Assembly (NCBI GenBank): GCA_934590165.1
Contig: CAKTOO010000003.1
Coordinates: forward strand, 1-64,000
Direction: 5' to 3'
Origin: an uncultured Dysosmobacter sp.
GTDB taxonomy: Bacteria > Bacillota > Clostridia > Oscillospirales > Oscillospiraceae
Length of the DNA stretch: 64,000 nucleotides
A model generated the notes under the pieces. The model had not been told where the DNA came from. It did not search any database and saw nothing but the letters and a program-made list of their open reading frames with translations. The translations under genes were made by a program, and so were the position numbers. Shown here piece by piece: positions 33,350 through 41,008 of this stretch; positions within the stretch are counted from its first letter, which is position 1, and each line of letters starts with the position of its first letter.

Positions 33350-34375
33350 ATGAAACTGCTGAAAAAAACCGTTTGCGCCGCCATGGCTCTGACCATGGCA
33401 CTGAGCCTGGCCGCCTGCGGCAAACAGGCGGAGGAAGCGCCTGTCCAGGAGACTCCGGCGGCCCCCGCCGAAGAACCCGTTACCACCCGCGTCGCCGCCC
33501 TGAAGGGCCCCACCGCCATGGGCATGGTGAAGCTGATGAGCGATGACCCCCAATCCGCGGAAGGCCCCATGTATGAATTCACTCTGGCCGGCGCCGCCGA
33601 CGAGGTGACGCCTTCCCTTGTCAAGGGTGAGCTGGACATGGCCTGCGTCCCCGCCAACCTGGCCTCCGTGCTGTATAACAAGACGGAGGGGGAGATCATC
33701 ACGTTGGCTGTCAACACCCTGGGCGTCATCTATATCGTGGAGAACGGCAACGCCGTGAATTCCATGGCGGACCTGGCGGGCAAGACCATCGTGGCCGCCG
33801 GCAAGGGCAGTACCCCGGAGTACGCCCTGCGCTACCTCCTCACGGAAAACGGCATCGACCCGGACACTGATGTGACCATCGACTGGAAGAGCGAGCACGC
33901 CGAGTGCGTGGCGGCACTGGCTTCCGGCGCCGCCACCATTGCCCTCCTGCCCCAGCCCTTCGTCACCGTGGCCCAGACCAAGCTCGAAAACCTGCGGGTG
34001 GCCCTGGATCTGACGGCGGAGTGGGACGCCCTGGACAACGGCTCCGGCCTCATCACCGGCGTGGTGGTGGCCCGGAAGTCCTTTGTGGAGGAGCATCCCG
34101 CCGCTGTGGGCGCCTTCCTCCAGAACTACGCGGAATCCGTGGACTGGGTGAACAGCAACACCGCCGACGCCGCGGCGCTCATCAGTTCCTTCGGCATCGT
34201 GGAGGCCGCCGCCGTGGCGGAAAAGGCCCTGCCCCACTGCAACATCGTCTGCATCACCGGGGAGGAGATGCGCACCAAGCTCTCCGGCTATCTCCAGGTC
34301 CTCTTTGACGCGGAGCCCGCCTCCGTGGGCGGCGAGCTGCCGGGGGATGATTTCTACTACGACCAGAATGCCTGA
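33350..34375 (+). CDS. ABC transporter substrate-binding lipoprotein, NMT1/THI5-like
   Basis: 341 residues from ATG 33350, nine bases after AGAGG. The signal peptide ends LAAC with lipid Cys 23, followed by an Ala/Pro/Glu linker (~25-50). The body (VAALKGPTAMGMVKLM, DMACVPANLASVLYNKTEG, LAGKTIVAAGKGSTPEYALR, AFLQNYAESVDWVNSN) is a type II periplasmic-binding fold of the NMT1/nitrate/taurine/pyrimidine group (COG0715). It should capture a small ligand outside the cell and deliver it to the permease encoded next. The substrate is not deducible from sequence. Confidence 0.88.
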   Translation: MKLLKKTVCAAMALTMALSLAACGKQAEEAPVQETPAAPAEEPVTTRVAALKGPTAMGMVKLMSDDPQSAEGPMYEFTLAGAADEVTPSLVKGELDMACVPANLASVLYNKTEGEIITLAVNTLGVIYIVENGNAVNSMADLAGKTIVAAGKGSTPEYALRYLLTENGIDPDTDVTIDWKSEHAECVAALASGAATIALLPQPFVTVAQTKLENLRVALDLTAEWDALDNGSGLITGVVVARKSFVEEHPAAVGAFLQNYAESVDWVNSNTADAAALISSFGIVEAAAVAEKALPHCNIVCITGEEMRTKLSGYLQVLFDAEPASVGGELPGDDFYYDQNA

Positions 34376-34392
34376 TTTTTAAGGAGCTGTCT

Positions 34393-35163
34393 ATGAAAAA
34401 GAGCACCGCCCAAAATTCCATACGTCCCTGGGCGGTGCTCTTCTGGCTGCTGGTGTGGCAGGGGGCCAGCATGCTGTTTGCCGCCCTGTGGCCCAACGGC
34501 CACCTGCTGCTGGCGTCCCCCATCTCCGCCGCGGCGCGGCTGGGGGAGCTGGCCCGCACCGCCGCCTTCTGGCGGGCGGTGGGAGGGTCCATTGCCCATA
34601 TTTTCGGCGGCTTTCTGGTAGGCTGCACCCTGGCGGCGGCGCTGGCGGCCCTGTCCGCCCGGTGGCGCCTGGTCCGGGAGCTGCTGGCTCCGCTGGCGGC
34701 GGCGGTGAAGGCCGTCCCGGTGGTGTCCTTCATCATCCTGGCGCTGGTGTGGCTGGACAGCCGCTCCCTGCCCCTGTTCATCTCCGCCCTGATGGTGTTC
34801 CCGCCGGTGTACCTGAACGTCCTGGCGGGCATCGCGGCGGCTGACGGCAGGCTGCTGGAAATGGCAAGGGTGTTCCGCGTTCCCCTGAGGCGGCGGCTGA
34901 CAGGCATCTACCTGCCTGCTGTCCTGCCCTATTTCCGCTCCGCCGTGTCCCTGGCCCTGGGCCTTTGCTGGAAGGCCGGCGCGGCGGCGGAGGTCATCGG
35001 CCTGCCCGCCGGCACCATCGGCGAGCGGCTGTACACCGCCAAGGTGTACTTCCAGACCCCGGACCTCTTTGCCTGGACGGCGGTCATCGTGGCGGTATCG
35101 ATGCTGTTTGAAAAGCTGTTTTTGGCGCTGGTGGACGCGCTGGCGGGAAAGGCAGGGCTGTGA
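34393..35163 (+). CDS. ABC transporter permease (SsuC/TauC/ThiX-like)
   Basis: 256 residues with about six transmembrane helices and the inner-membrane permease loop EAA-like segment (MARVFRVPLRRRLTGIYLPA, ~155-175). It matches permeases of the nitrate/sulfonate/taurine/thiamine-precursor group. ATG 34393 follows AAGGAG by six bases. It lies 17 nt after the binding-protein gene and its TGA overlaps the ATG of the ATPase gene by one base. Confidence 0.9.
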   Translation: MKKSTAQNSIRPWAVLFWLLVWQGASMLFAALWPNGHLLLASPISAAARLGELARTAAFWRAVGGSIAHIFGGFLVGCTLAAALAALSARWRLVRELLAPLAAAVKAVPVVSFIILALVWLDSRSLPLFISALMVFPPVYLNVLAGIAAADGRLLEMARVFRVPLRRRLTGIYLPAVLPYFRSAVSLALGLCWKAGAAAEVIGLPAGTIGERLYTAKVYFQTPDLFAWTAVIVAVSMLFEKLFLALVDALAGKAGL

Positions 35164-35729
35164 TGGATGTACATATCGAACACCTCTGCAAGGCTTATGA
35201 CGGCAGGCCCGTCCTGGAGAACGTCAGCTTCACCGCCGCCGCCGGCCGCGTCACCTGCATCATGGCTCCCTCCGGCCGGGGAAAGACCACCCTGCTGCGC
35301 ATCCTGCTGGGTCTGGAACGCCCTGACAGCGGCACGGTGACTCTGCCGGAGCATTGCCGCTGGAGCGCCGTGTTCCAGGAGGACCGGCTGCTGGAGCACC
35401 TGGACGCCATGGGAAACCTGCGCTTCGTTCTGGGCGGCGCCCTGGACGGGGCCGCCGCCGGGCGGCTGCTGGCGGAGCTGGGGCTGGGGGACACGGCGGG
35501 CAAGCCCGTCCGGGAGTTTTCCGGCGGCATGAAGCGCCGCCTGGCCCTGGCCCGGGCGCTGCTGGCGCCCTTTGACCTTCTGGCTCTGGACGAGCCCTTC
35601 ACCGGCCTGGACGGGGACAACCGGGACCGGGTCTGGCGGTGCGTTTTGGACCGGGCGGCGGGGCGGACCGTGCTGCTGGTGAGCCATGAGCTGCCGCCGG
35701 CGGGAGAAGTTGACCTGGTCCGTCTGTGA
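35163..35729 (+). CDS. ABC transporter ATP-binding protein, compact
   Basis: 188 residues from the ATG at 35163, whose first base is the last of the permease stop (TGATG). All ATPase motifs are present: Walker A APSGRGKTT, Q-loop AVFQEDRLL, signature FSGGMKRRLALARAL, Walker B LLALDEPFTGLD and H-loop VLLVSHE. It is shorter than the usual ~240-260 residues because it stops soon after the H-loop, lacking the C-terminal extension. With the two preceding genes it forms a complete importer. Confidence 0.92.
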   Translation: MDVHIEHLCKAYDGRPVLENVSFTAAAGRVTCIMAPSGRGKTTLLRILLGLERPDSGTVTLPEHCRWSAVFQEDRLLEHLDAMGNLRFVLGGALDGAAAGRLLAELGLGDTAGKPVREFSGGMKRRLALARALLAPFDLLALDEPFTGLDGDNRDRVWRCVLDRAAGRTVLLVSHELPPAGEVDLVRL

Positions 35730-35762
35730 TTTTTCTCCCGGGACTGGAAATCGGGAAAAAAC

Positions 35763-35773
35763 TGTGGTACAAT
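35763..35773 (+). promoter_or_regulatory. Extended -10 promoter of the degV gene
   Basis: TGTGGTACAAT at 35763-35773, 36 nt before the start, with no good -35. The same extended form (TGTGGTAtcAT) recurs at 32852-32862 and 57562-57572. Confidence 0.5.
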
Positions 35774-35808
35774 AAACCGATTTTAAGGCTTGCATCGGAG
35801 GAGAGAGC

Positions 35809-36648
35809 ATGATCAAGATTACCACCGACAGTACCTGTGACCTGCCGGCGTGGGTGCTGGAACAGCATCATATTTCCGTGACGCCCCTGGGCGTGGTGAA
35901 GGGCGGCAGGCTCTACCAGGACGGTGTCGATATCCGCACGGCGGACATCAAGGCCCACGTGGACGCCGGCGGCGACATCACCACCACCAACGCCGTCAAC
36001 GTGGCGGACTATGAGGCGCTGTTCCGCAGCGCCATGGAACAGTACGACGCCGTTATCCACTTCAACATCGGCTCCGGTTTTTCCTGCTGCTGCCAGAACG
36101 CCAAGCTGGCGGCGGAGGAGGTGCCGGAGGTCTACGTGGTGGACACCGGCAACCTGACCGTGGGCCACGGGATGATCGTCCTGGCCGCCGCCGAGGCGGC
36201 GGAGGCCGGCAGGTCCGTCAGCGAGATTTTGGCCATGGCGGAGGACATGGTCTCCCGCATTGAGACCAGCTTCGTCCTGGACCGGCTGGATTACATGAAA
36301 AAGGGCGGACGCTGCTCCGCCGTCACGGCCCTGGGGGCCAACTTGCTGAAGCTCCATCCCTGCCTGGAGGTCATTGACGGCAAGCTGTCCGTGGTGAAGA
36401 AGTATCGGGGCTCCATCGAAAAGGTGGTGGCGGATTACGTGCGGGAGCGGCTGCAAAACGCCGGGAATGTGGATACCAGCCGGATGTGGCTGGTGGACAC
36501 CTGTGAGGACGACCACCTGGCCTCCATCGCCCGGGATATCCTCCGTCAGGACGGCCGCTTTGGCCAGATTTTGGAGGCCAAGGCCGGCTGCACCATTTAC
36601 TGCCACTGCGGCCCCGGCACTCTGGGCCTCATTTTCCTGCGGAAATAA
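35809..36648 (+). CDS. DegV family fatty-acid-binding protein
   Basis: 279 residues. DegV proteins bind a fatty acid and present it to a fatty acid kinase (FakB role) for phospholipid synthesis. Signatures are ITTDSTCDLPA at the start, the GGDITTTNAVNVADY loop that contacts the carboxylate, HFNIGSGFS, YVVDTGNLTVGHG and DYMKKGGRCSAVTALGANLL. GGAGAGAG precedes ATG 35809. It is transcribed alone and ends in a bidirectional terminator. Confidence 0.93.
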   Translation: MIKITTDSTCDLPAWVLEQHHISVTPLGVVKGGRLYQDGVDIRTADIKAHVDAGGDITTTNAVNVADYEALFRSAMEQYDAVIHFNIGSGFSCCCQNAKLAAEEVPEVYVVDTGNLTVGHGMIVLAAAEAAEAGRSVSEILAMAEDMVSRIETSFVLDRLDYMKKGGRCSAVTALGANLLKLHPCLEVIDGKLSVVKKYRGSIEKVVADYVRERLQNAGNVDTSRMWLVDTCEDDHLASIARDILRQDGRFGQILEAKAGCTIYCHCGPGTLGLIFLRK

Positions 36649-36650
36649 AA

Positions 36651-36680
36651 AAAGGCTGGCCGGAAACGGCCAGTCTTTTT
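36651..36680. terminator. Bidirectional terminator degV / ridA
   Basis: A stem of about 12 bp with one G-T pair (36651-36662 with 36667-36678, loop GAAA) and A and T runs on the two sides. Confidence 0.85.
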
Positions 36681-36693
36681 TCGTAAGGCTCTC

Positions 36694-37068
36694 TTACTTC
36701 ACGGCGATGGCTTCGACCTCGCACAGGACGCCCTTGGGCAGGTCCTTCACGGCCACGCAGGAGCGGGCGGGCTTGGAGGTGAAGTACTTGGCATAGACCT
36801 CGTTGAAGGCGGTGAAGTCGGCAATGTCGGCCAGGAAGCAGGTGGTCTTGACCACGTTCTCCATAGTGACGCCGGCAGCCTCCATGATGGCGGCCACGTT
36901 CTTGCAGCTCTGCTCGGTCTGGGCGGCGATGCCGGCGGGGATCTCACCGGTGGCGGGATTCACGGGGATCTGGCCGGAGGCGAACACGAAATCGCCCACA
37001 GCCCAAGCCTGAGAATAGGGGCCGATGGCGCCGGGAGCGTTGGTAGTGGCAATAACTTTCTTGTCCAT
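36694..37068 (-). CDS. ridA: RidA family reactive intermediate deaminase
   Basis: 124 residues, normal length. RidA hydrolyses reactive enamine/imine intermediates released by PLP dehydratases. The motifs APGAIGPYSQAW, FVFASGQIPVNPATGEI, NVVKTTCFLADIADFTAFNE and the C-terminal LCEVEAIAV are all typical, and the conserved Arg of PARSCVAV (~105) that binds the carboxylate is present. AGGAGG lies upstream of ATG 37068. It is a single gene. Confidence 0.94.
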   Translation of the reverse strand: MDKKVIATTNAPGAIGPYSQAWAVGDFVFASGQIPVNPATGEIPAGIAAQTEQSCKNVAAIMEAAGVTMENVVKTTCFLADIADFTAFNEVYAKYFTSKPARSCVAVKDLPKGVLCEVEAIAVK

Positions 37069-37143
37069 TGGAAGGATCCTCCTTTAATCAAATCTGATAG
37101 TATCATCATATCACAGGTGGACAAAAAGTCAATGAGTGTGGCT

Positions 37144-37171
37144 TGAGAAATGTACAAAAACGTGGTATCAT
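37144..37171 (+). promoter_or_regulatory. Promoter of the acyl-ACP thioesterase gene
   Basis: TTGAGA at 37144-37149, 16-bp spacer, TATCAT at 37166-37171. Transcription would begin near 37178, which rules out the far-upstream start at 37143. Confidence 0.6.
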
Positions 37172-37226
37172 CTTAGGTGATAATTGGAAAAATAAGTGCT
37201 GCGGTTTTGCAGAAAGGAACTTGAAG

Positions 37227-37976
37227 TTGAAGGATTTTCAGCAAAAATTGATGGAAAACGGCTATTTCCGCCAAGAGGAATTTGTGTTTGCGGACTGTGA
37301 CCGGAACAAGCAGGTCCGGGTGGCGGCCCTGCTGAGCAAGGCCGCGGCCTACGCCGGCTACGACTACGACGCCCGGGGCCTGACCTATGAAAAGCTCTAC
37401 GATATGCGGGAGGTGTTCCTCCTGTCCCGCATGGCCCTGCGCATCCACGACTGCCCCCGCTACCGGGAGGTCATGGACATCACCACCTGGGAAAACGGCA
37501 CCAAGGGCGCCCACATGCAGCGGGTCTACGAGATGCGGGATCAGGCGGGGCAGCTGCGGGTATCCATCAAGAGTGACTGGATCTTGGTGGACCCGGAGAC
37601 CCGGCGCATCCTGCGGCCGGGGTCCTTCACCGCCCGGAGGATCGGAGAGGGCGGCAAGGAGCTGGACTGCCCGGACACCCGGAAGATCCTGCTGCCCCGG
37701 GAGGGGCTGGAGGACCTGGGGACGCGGAAGGTGGTCTGGTCCGACCTGGACGGCAACGGCCACCTGTACAGCGGCAATTACGGCGACATCGTATGGGACT
37801 ACCTGCCGCCGGACCTGCAGGAGCGGACGCCCCGGGACTTCTTCATCGATTACAGCAAGGAAGCCACCCTGGGCCAGGAATTGCATCTCCTGGGCTTCCG
37901 GGAGGGGGACACCTACCGGATGGAGGGCCTGGGCCCCGAGGGCACCTGCTTCACCGCCATGTGTGTGTTTGCATAA
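37227..37976 (+). CDS. Acyl-ACP thioesterase (FatA/FatB-like)
   Basis: 249 residues from a TTG at 37227 that follows AGAAAGGAAC; TTG 37221 or ATG 37251 are alternatives. It has two hotdog domains. The N-terminal half (VAALLSKAAAYAGYDYDARG, VFLLSRMALRIHDCPRYREV, ITTWENG, RVYEMRDQAG) and the C-terminal half (VVWSDLDGNGHLYSGNYGDI, IDYSKEATLGQEL) match bacterial acyl-[ACP] thioesterases, which release fatty acids from ACP. The catalytic Asn/His region is in SDLDGNGHLYSGNY, where the usual DxNxHVNN reads DGNGHLYSGN. Confidence 0.88.
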   Translation: MKDFQQKLMENGYFRQEEFVFADCDRNKQVRVAALLSKAAAYAGYDYDARGLTYEKLYDMREVFLLSRMALRIHDCPRYREVMDITTWENGTKGAHMQRVYEMRDQAGQLRVSIKSDWILVDPETRRILRPGSFTARRIGEGGKELDCPDTRKILLPREGLEDLGTRKVVWSDLDGNGHLYSGNYGDIVWDYLPPDLQERTPRDFFIDYSKEATLGQELHLLGFREGDTYRMEGLGPEGTCFTAMCVFA

Positions 37977-38011
37977 AAGAGGAAGGACTGCGAAGCAGTC
38001 CTTCCTCTTTT
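37975..38011. terminator. Bidirectional terminator after the thioesterase
   Basis: A perfect 17-bp stem (37975-37991 with 37995-38011, loop GAA) that overlaps the thioesterase stop codon and faces the convergent oxidase gene. Confidence 0.85.
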
Positions 38012-38024
38012 ATACGGGAAAACA

Positions 38025-39044
38025 TCAATAGCCGTAGATCATGGAGCGGTTGATCTCCGCCAGGGAGTGGGCGCCGCACATGGCCATGGTGTCGGCCAGC
38101 TCGGCCTTCAGCTTCTCCACGTATACCTTCACGCCCTCGGCGCCGCCGCCGTAGACCATGTTCACGAAGGGACGGGCGATGAGCACCGCGTCGGCGCCAA
38201 GGGCCAGGGCCTTGAATACGTCCATGCCGGTGCGGATGCCGCCGTCCACCAGGATGGTCATCTTGTCGCCCACGGCGTCCACGATGGCGGGCAGCACCTC
38301 GGCGGTGGCGGGGCACTGGTCCAGCACACGGCCGCCGTGGTTGGACACCACGATGGCGCTGGCGCCGGCCTCCAGGGCCTTCTTGGCGCCGGCCACGGTC
38401 ATGATGCCCTTGAAGATGAAGGGCTTCTCCGCCCATTCCACGATCTGCTTCAGCTCGTCCACCGTCTTGCTGCCGGCGGGCGGGGTCATGTTCTTCAGGA
38501 AGGGCAGGCCGGCGGCATCGATGTCCATGGCGATGGCGAAGGGACCGGCGGTCTTCACCAGGTCCAGCTTCTCCTTCACGGTCTCCATGTTCCAGGGCTT
38601 GATGGTGGGGACGCCGCAGCCGTGGGTCAGGGTGATGGCCTTGGCGGTACCCTCCATGACGGCGGGGTCCGTGCCGTCGCCGGTGAAGGCGGCGATGCCG
38701 GCCTCGGCACAGGCGGGCACCAGAATGGCATTGTACTCCAGGTCGTTGTACTTGTCGCCGTAGTGCTTGGTGACGGCGCCCACGGGGGCGGCGAACACAG
38801 GGATGGTCACCTTCTGGCCGAACAGCTCAAAGGAGGTGTCCACATCCTTGTTCTCACAGATGGTGTCCATGTTGACACACAGCTCCTGCCACTTCTGATA
38901 GTTGCGGATGAAGCTGGTGCCGATGCCCTTGGCGCCGGGGCCGGGCACGGTATTCTTGCAGGCAAGGCCGTTGCAGGTGGGGCAGGACTTGCAGTAGGGG
39001 CCCATGCAGGTGCGGGCGTTTGCCAGAACTTCCTGATACGTCAT
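38025..39044 (-). CDS. FMN-dependent alpha-hydroxy-acid oxidizing protein
   Basis: 339 residues. The TIM-barrel body is that of the lactate/glycolate oxidase and mandelate dehydrogenase family: VTIPVFAAPVGAV, FAIAMDIDAAGLP, PFIFKGIMTVAGAKKALEAG (with the catalytic-loop Lys), IVVSNHGGRVLDQCPATAEV (the active-site HGGR) and ILVDGGIRTGMDVFKALALG. The N-terminus carries CMGPYCKSCPTCNGLAC, five cysteines in 17 residues, which classical oxidases lack and which might bind a metal or cluster. In an anaerobe it is probably a dehydrogenase or isomerase. It is monocistronic. Confidence 0.88.
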   Translation of the reverse strand: MTYQEVLANARTCMGPYCKSCPTCNGLACKNTVPGPGAKGIGTSFIRNYQKWQELCVNMDTICENKDVDTSFELFGQKVTIPVFAAPVGAVTKHYGDKYNDLEYNAILVPACAEAGIAAFTGDGTDPAVMEGTAKAITLTHGCGVPTIKPWNMETVKEKLDLVKTAGPFAIAMDIDAAGLPFLKNMTPPAGSKTVDELKQIVEWAEKPFIFKGIMTVAGAKKALEAGASAIVVSNHGGRVLDQCPATAEVLPAIVDAVGDKMTILVDGGIRTGMDVFKALALGADAVLIARPFVNMVYGGGAEGVKVYVEKLKAELADTMAMCGAHSLAEINRSMIYGY

Positions 39045-39245
39045 ATGTAGTTCCCTCCGAAATTTGTAATGTCCCTTGCGGGTGGTTCACAATGCCACTA
39101 TTTTACAGCGGCAGGAGGAAAAAGGCAACCGCCGGCAAAAAAGTTGGCGCATTTTTTGCTGACGGCGGAACTTTTTCAAAAAAGCCTCGTCTAAAAGGAC
39201 AAATGACCGCCGGAGGAAGACGGCGGCGCGAAGGAGGCGTTTTGG

Positions 39246-40154
39246 ATGAAAAGAAGAAGCTGGGCCTGGCTGTTGGCCCTGGTGCTGGTGCTGGGCCTGT
39301 TGGGCGGCTGCGGCAGCAAGTCGGAATCCGCGTCGTCCGCCCCTATGGAGGCGCCCATGGCCATGGACACCGCAGAGGCGGAGTCGGCGGAGATGGGCTA
39401 CGGCGGCACGGCGGACAGGGGGACATCTGCCGGCACCACCGCCGGCACCAAGCGGATCTACACCGCCAACCTGGACCTGGAGACCACGGAGTTCGACAAG
39501 GCCACGGAGGCCTTCACGGCCCTGACGGAGCGCTGCGGCGGCTGGTACGAGTCCAGCAGCCTCTCCAGCCGGGGCAGCGGCTACCGCTACGCCGACTACA
39601 CCGTCCGTGTGCCGGCGGAGCAGTACCGGACCTTTTTGGGCCAGGCGGAGGAGCTGTGCCACCTGCTGTACCAGGACGAGTATGTGGAGGATGTCAGCGA
39701 GGCCTACTACGACACCGCCGGTCGCCTGAAGACCCAGCAGGTGAAGCTGGAGCGGCTCCAGGCCCTACTGGAGCAGGCGGAGAACATGGAGGACATCATC
39801 ACCATCGAGTCCGCCATCTCCGAAACGGAGCAGCAGATCGACGACCTGTCCGGCACCTTGCAGCATTATGACGCCAAGGTGGACTACGCCACCGTGTATG
39901 TGAGTTTGCGGGAGGTGGGACGCCTTTCCAATGTGGAGGAGCCCGCCACAGGCTTCGGCGCCCAGCTGGCGGCGGCCTTCTCCTCCGGGTGGAAGCACTT
40001 CGTCTCCGGCGTCCAGGACCTGGCCGTCGCCCTGGCCTACGGGTGGATGTGGGTACTGGCGGCGGTGGTGCTGGTGGTGCTGGCGGTGCGGAAGCTGAAA
40101 AAGAAAAAGCCCGCTCTGCCCAAGCTTGGCAAAAAAGAGGACCAGCAAGAGTAA
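39246..40154 (+). CDS. DUF4349 lipoprotein
   Basis: 302 residues. The signal peptide ends LLGGC with lipid Cys 22, followed by a disordered Ser/Ala/Met linker. The DUF4349 domain spans ~70-255 (RIYTANLDLETTEFDKATEA, YADYTVRVPAEQYRTFL, and the coiled coil LERLQALLEQAENMEDIITI) and is followed by a C-terminal transmembrane helix (~262-282) and a Lys-rich tail. The protein is thus lipid-anchored at one end and membrane-spanning at the other. Function is unknown; family members are common in Firmicutes. It stands alone. Confidence 0.9.
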   Translation: MKRRSWAWLLALVLVLGLLGGCGSKSESASSAPMEAPMAMDTAEAESAEMGYGGTADRGTSAGTTAGTKRIYTANLDLETTEFDKATEAFTALTERCGGWYESSSLSSRGSGYRYADYTVRVPAEQYRTFLGQAEELCHLLYQDEYVEDVSEAYYDTAGRLKTQQVKLERLQALLEQAENMEDIITIESAISETEQQIDDLSGTLQHYDAKVDYATVYVSLREVGRLSNVEEPATGFGAQLAAAFSSGWKHFVSGVQDLAVALAYGWMWVLAAVVLVVLAVRKLKKKKPALPKLGKKEDQQE

Positions 40155-40157
40155 AGG

Positions 40158-40187
40158 AAAACCGGCCCCGAAAGGGGCCGGTTTTTT
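40158..40187. terminator. Bidirectional terminator DUF4349 / RlmA genes
   Basis: A 12-bp stem (40158-40169 with 40174-40185, loop GAAA) followed by extra T; overlaps the last base of the convergent gene. Confidence 0.9.
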
Positions 40188-41008
40188 CACAGCTTCCGGA
40201 AAATATGAACACGGAAGGAGATGCGGGTGGTGAGGGTTTCCAGCGCTGCCAGCCGCTCCGACCCCGCCCTGGGGGTTTTCCAGTAGTAGGGGGTCATCTG
40301 GAACAGGGCGTGAATGTCCCTTTGGCTTTCCAGGGTGACGGTGTCCTCCACGGGGACGATGGCCTCGTAGGTAAAGCCCTCATAGGGGGTCTCCTTCTCC
40401 TCGTTGGGATAGGGCCGGTCGTAGAGCACCTGCTTCAGCTCCCACAGGTGGTCCGCCGCCGGCACCACGTAGAAAAAGAGGCCTCCGGGTTTCAGCACCC
40501 GGCGGAACTCCTCCAGGGCCAGGGGAGAAAAGCAGTCCAGCAGGATATCGACGCAGCCGTCCGCCGCCGGCAGGTGGTAGGAGGAGGCCACGGCGAACTC
40601 AATGGCCCTGTCCCGCTTGGCGGCGGCGCGGAGGATGAATTTGGAGATGTCAATGCCGGCCATTTGGGGCTGCTTTCCCTCCGCCAACAATCCGCGGTAA
40701 ATGCCGCTGGTGTAATAGCCCTCCCCGCAGCCGGCGTCCAGAATGACCGGCGCCGGGCCGGAACGGGCCGCGATCTCATTACAGAGCGTATTCAGCAGCG
40801 GGGCATAATACCCTTTGGACAGGAACTCCCGCCGGGCGGCAGCCATGCCCTTGTCGTCGCCGGGGGCGGCGGAGTGCTTTTGGTTGGGGGGCAGCAGGTA
40901 GGTGTAGCCCTCCTTGGCGATGTCGTAGCTGTGTCCGGCGCCGCAGCGGTAGGCATGGGCCTCCCGGGTCAGGGGGGCGGCGCAGACGGGACAGCGGAAC
41001 AGGCTCAT
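40187..41008 (-). CDS. RlmA-like 23S rRNA (guanine-N1) methyltransferase
   Basis: 273 residues from ATG 41008, which overlaps the MATE stop by four bases (ATGA); the longer frame upstream is inside the MATE gene. A zinc ribbon opens the protein (CPVCAAPL, CGAGHSYDIAKEGYTYLL), as in RlmA(I)/(II), which methylate G745 or G748 of helix 35. The SAM fold follows (ILDAGCGEGYYTSGI, GIDISKFILRAAAKR, VLKPGGLFFYVVPA). RlmA(II) affects tylosin-type macrolide sensitivity; which base is modified cannot be told here. It is translated with the MATE gene. Confidence 0.88.
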   Translation of the reverse strand: MSLFRCPVCAAPLTREAHAYRCGAGHSYDIAKEGYTYLLPPNQKHSAAPGDDKGMAAARREFLSKGYYAPLLNTLCNEIAARSGPAPVILDAGCGEGYYTSGIYRGLLAEGKQPQMAGIDISKFILRAAAKRDRAIEFAVASSYHLPAADGCVDILLDCFSPLALEEFRRVLKPGGLFFYVVPAADHLWELKQVLYDRPYPNEEKETPYEGFTYEAIVPVEDTVTLESQRDIHALFQMTPYYWKTPRAGSERLAALETLTTRISFRVHIFRKL

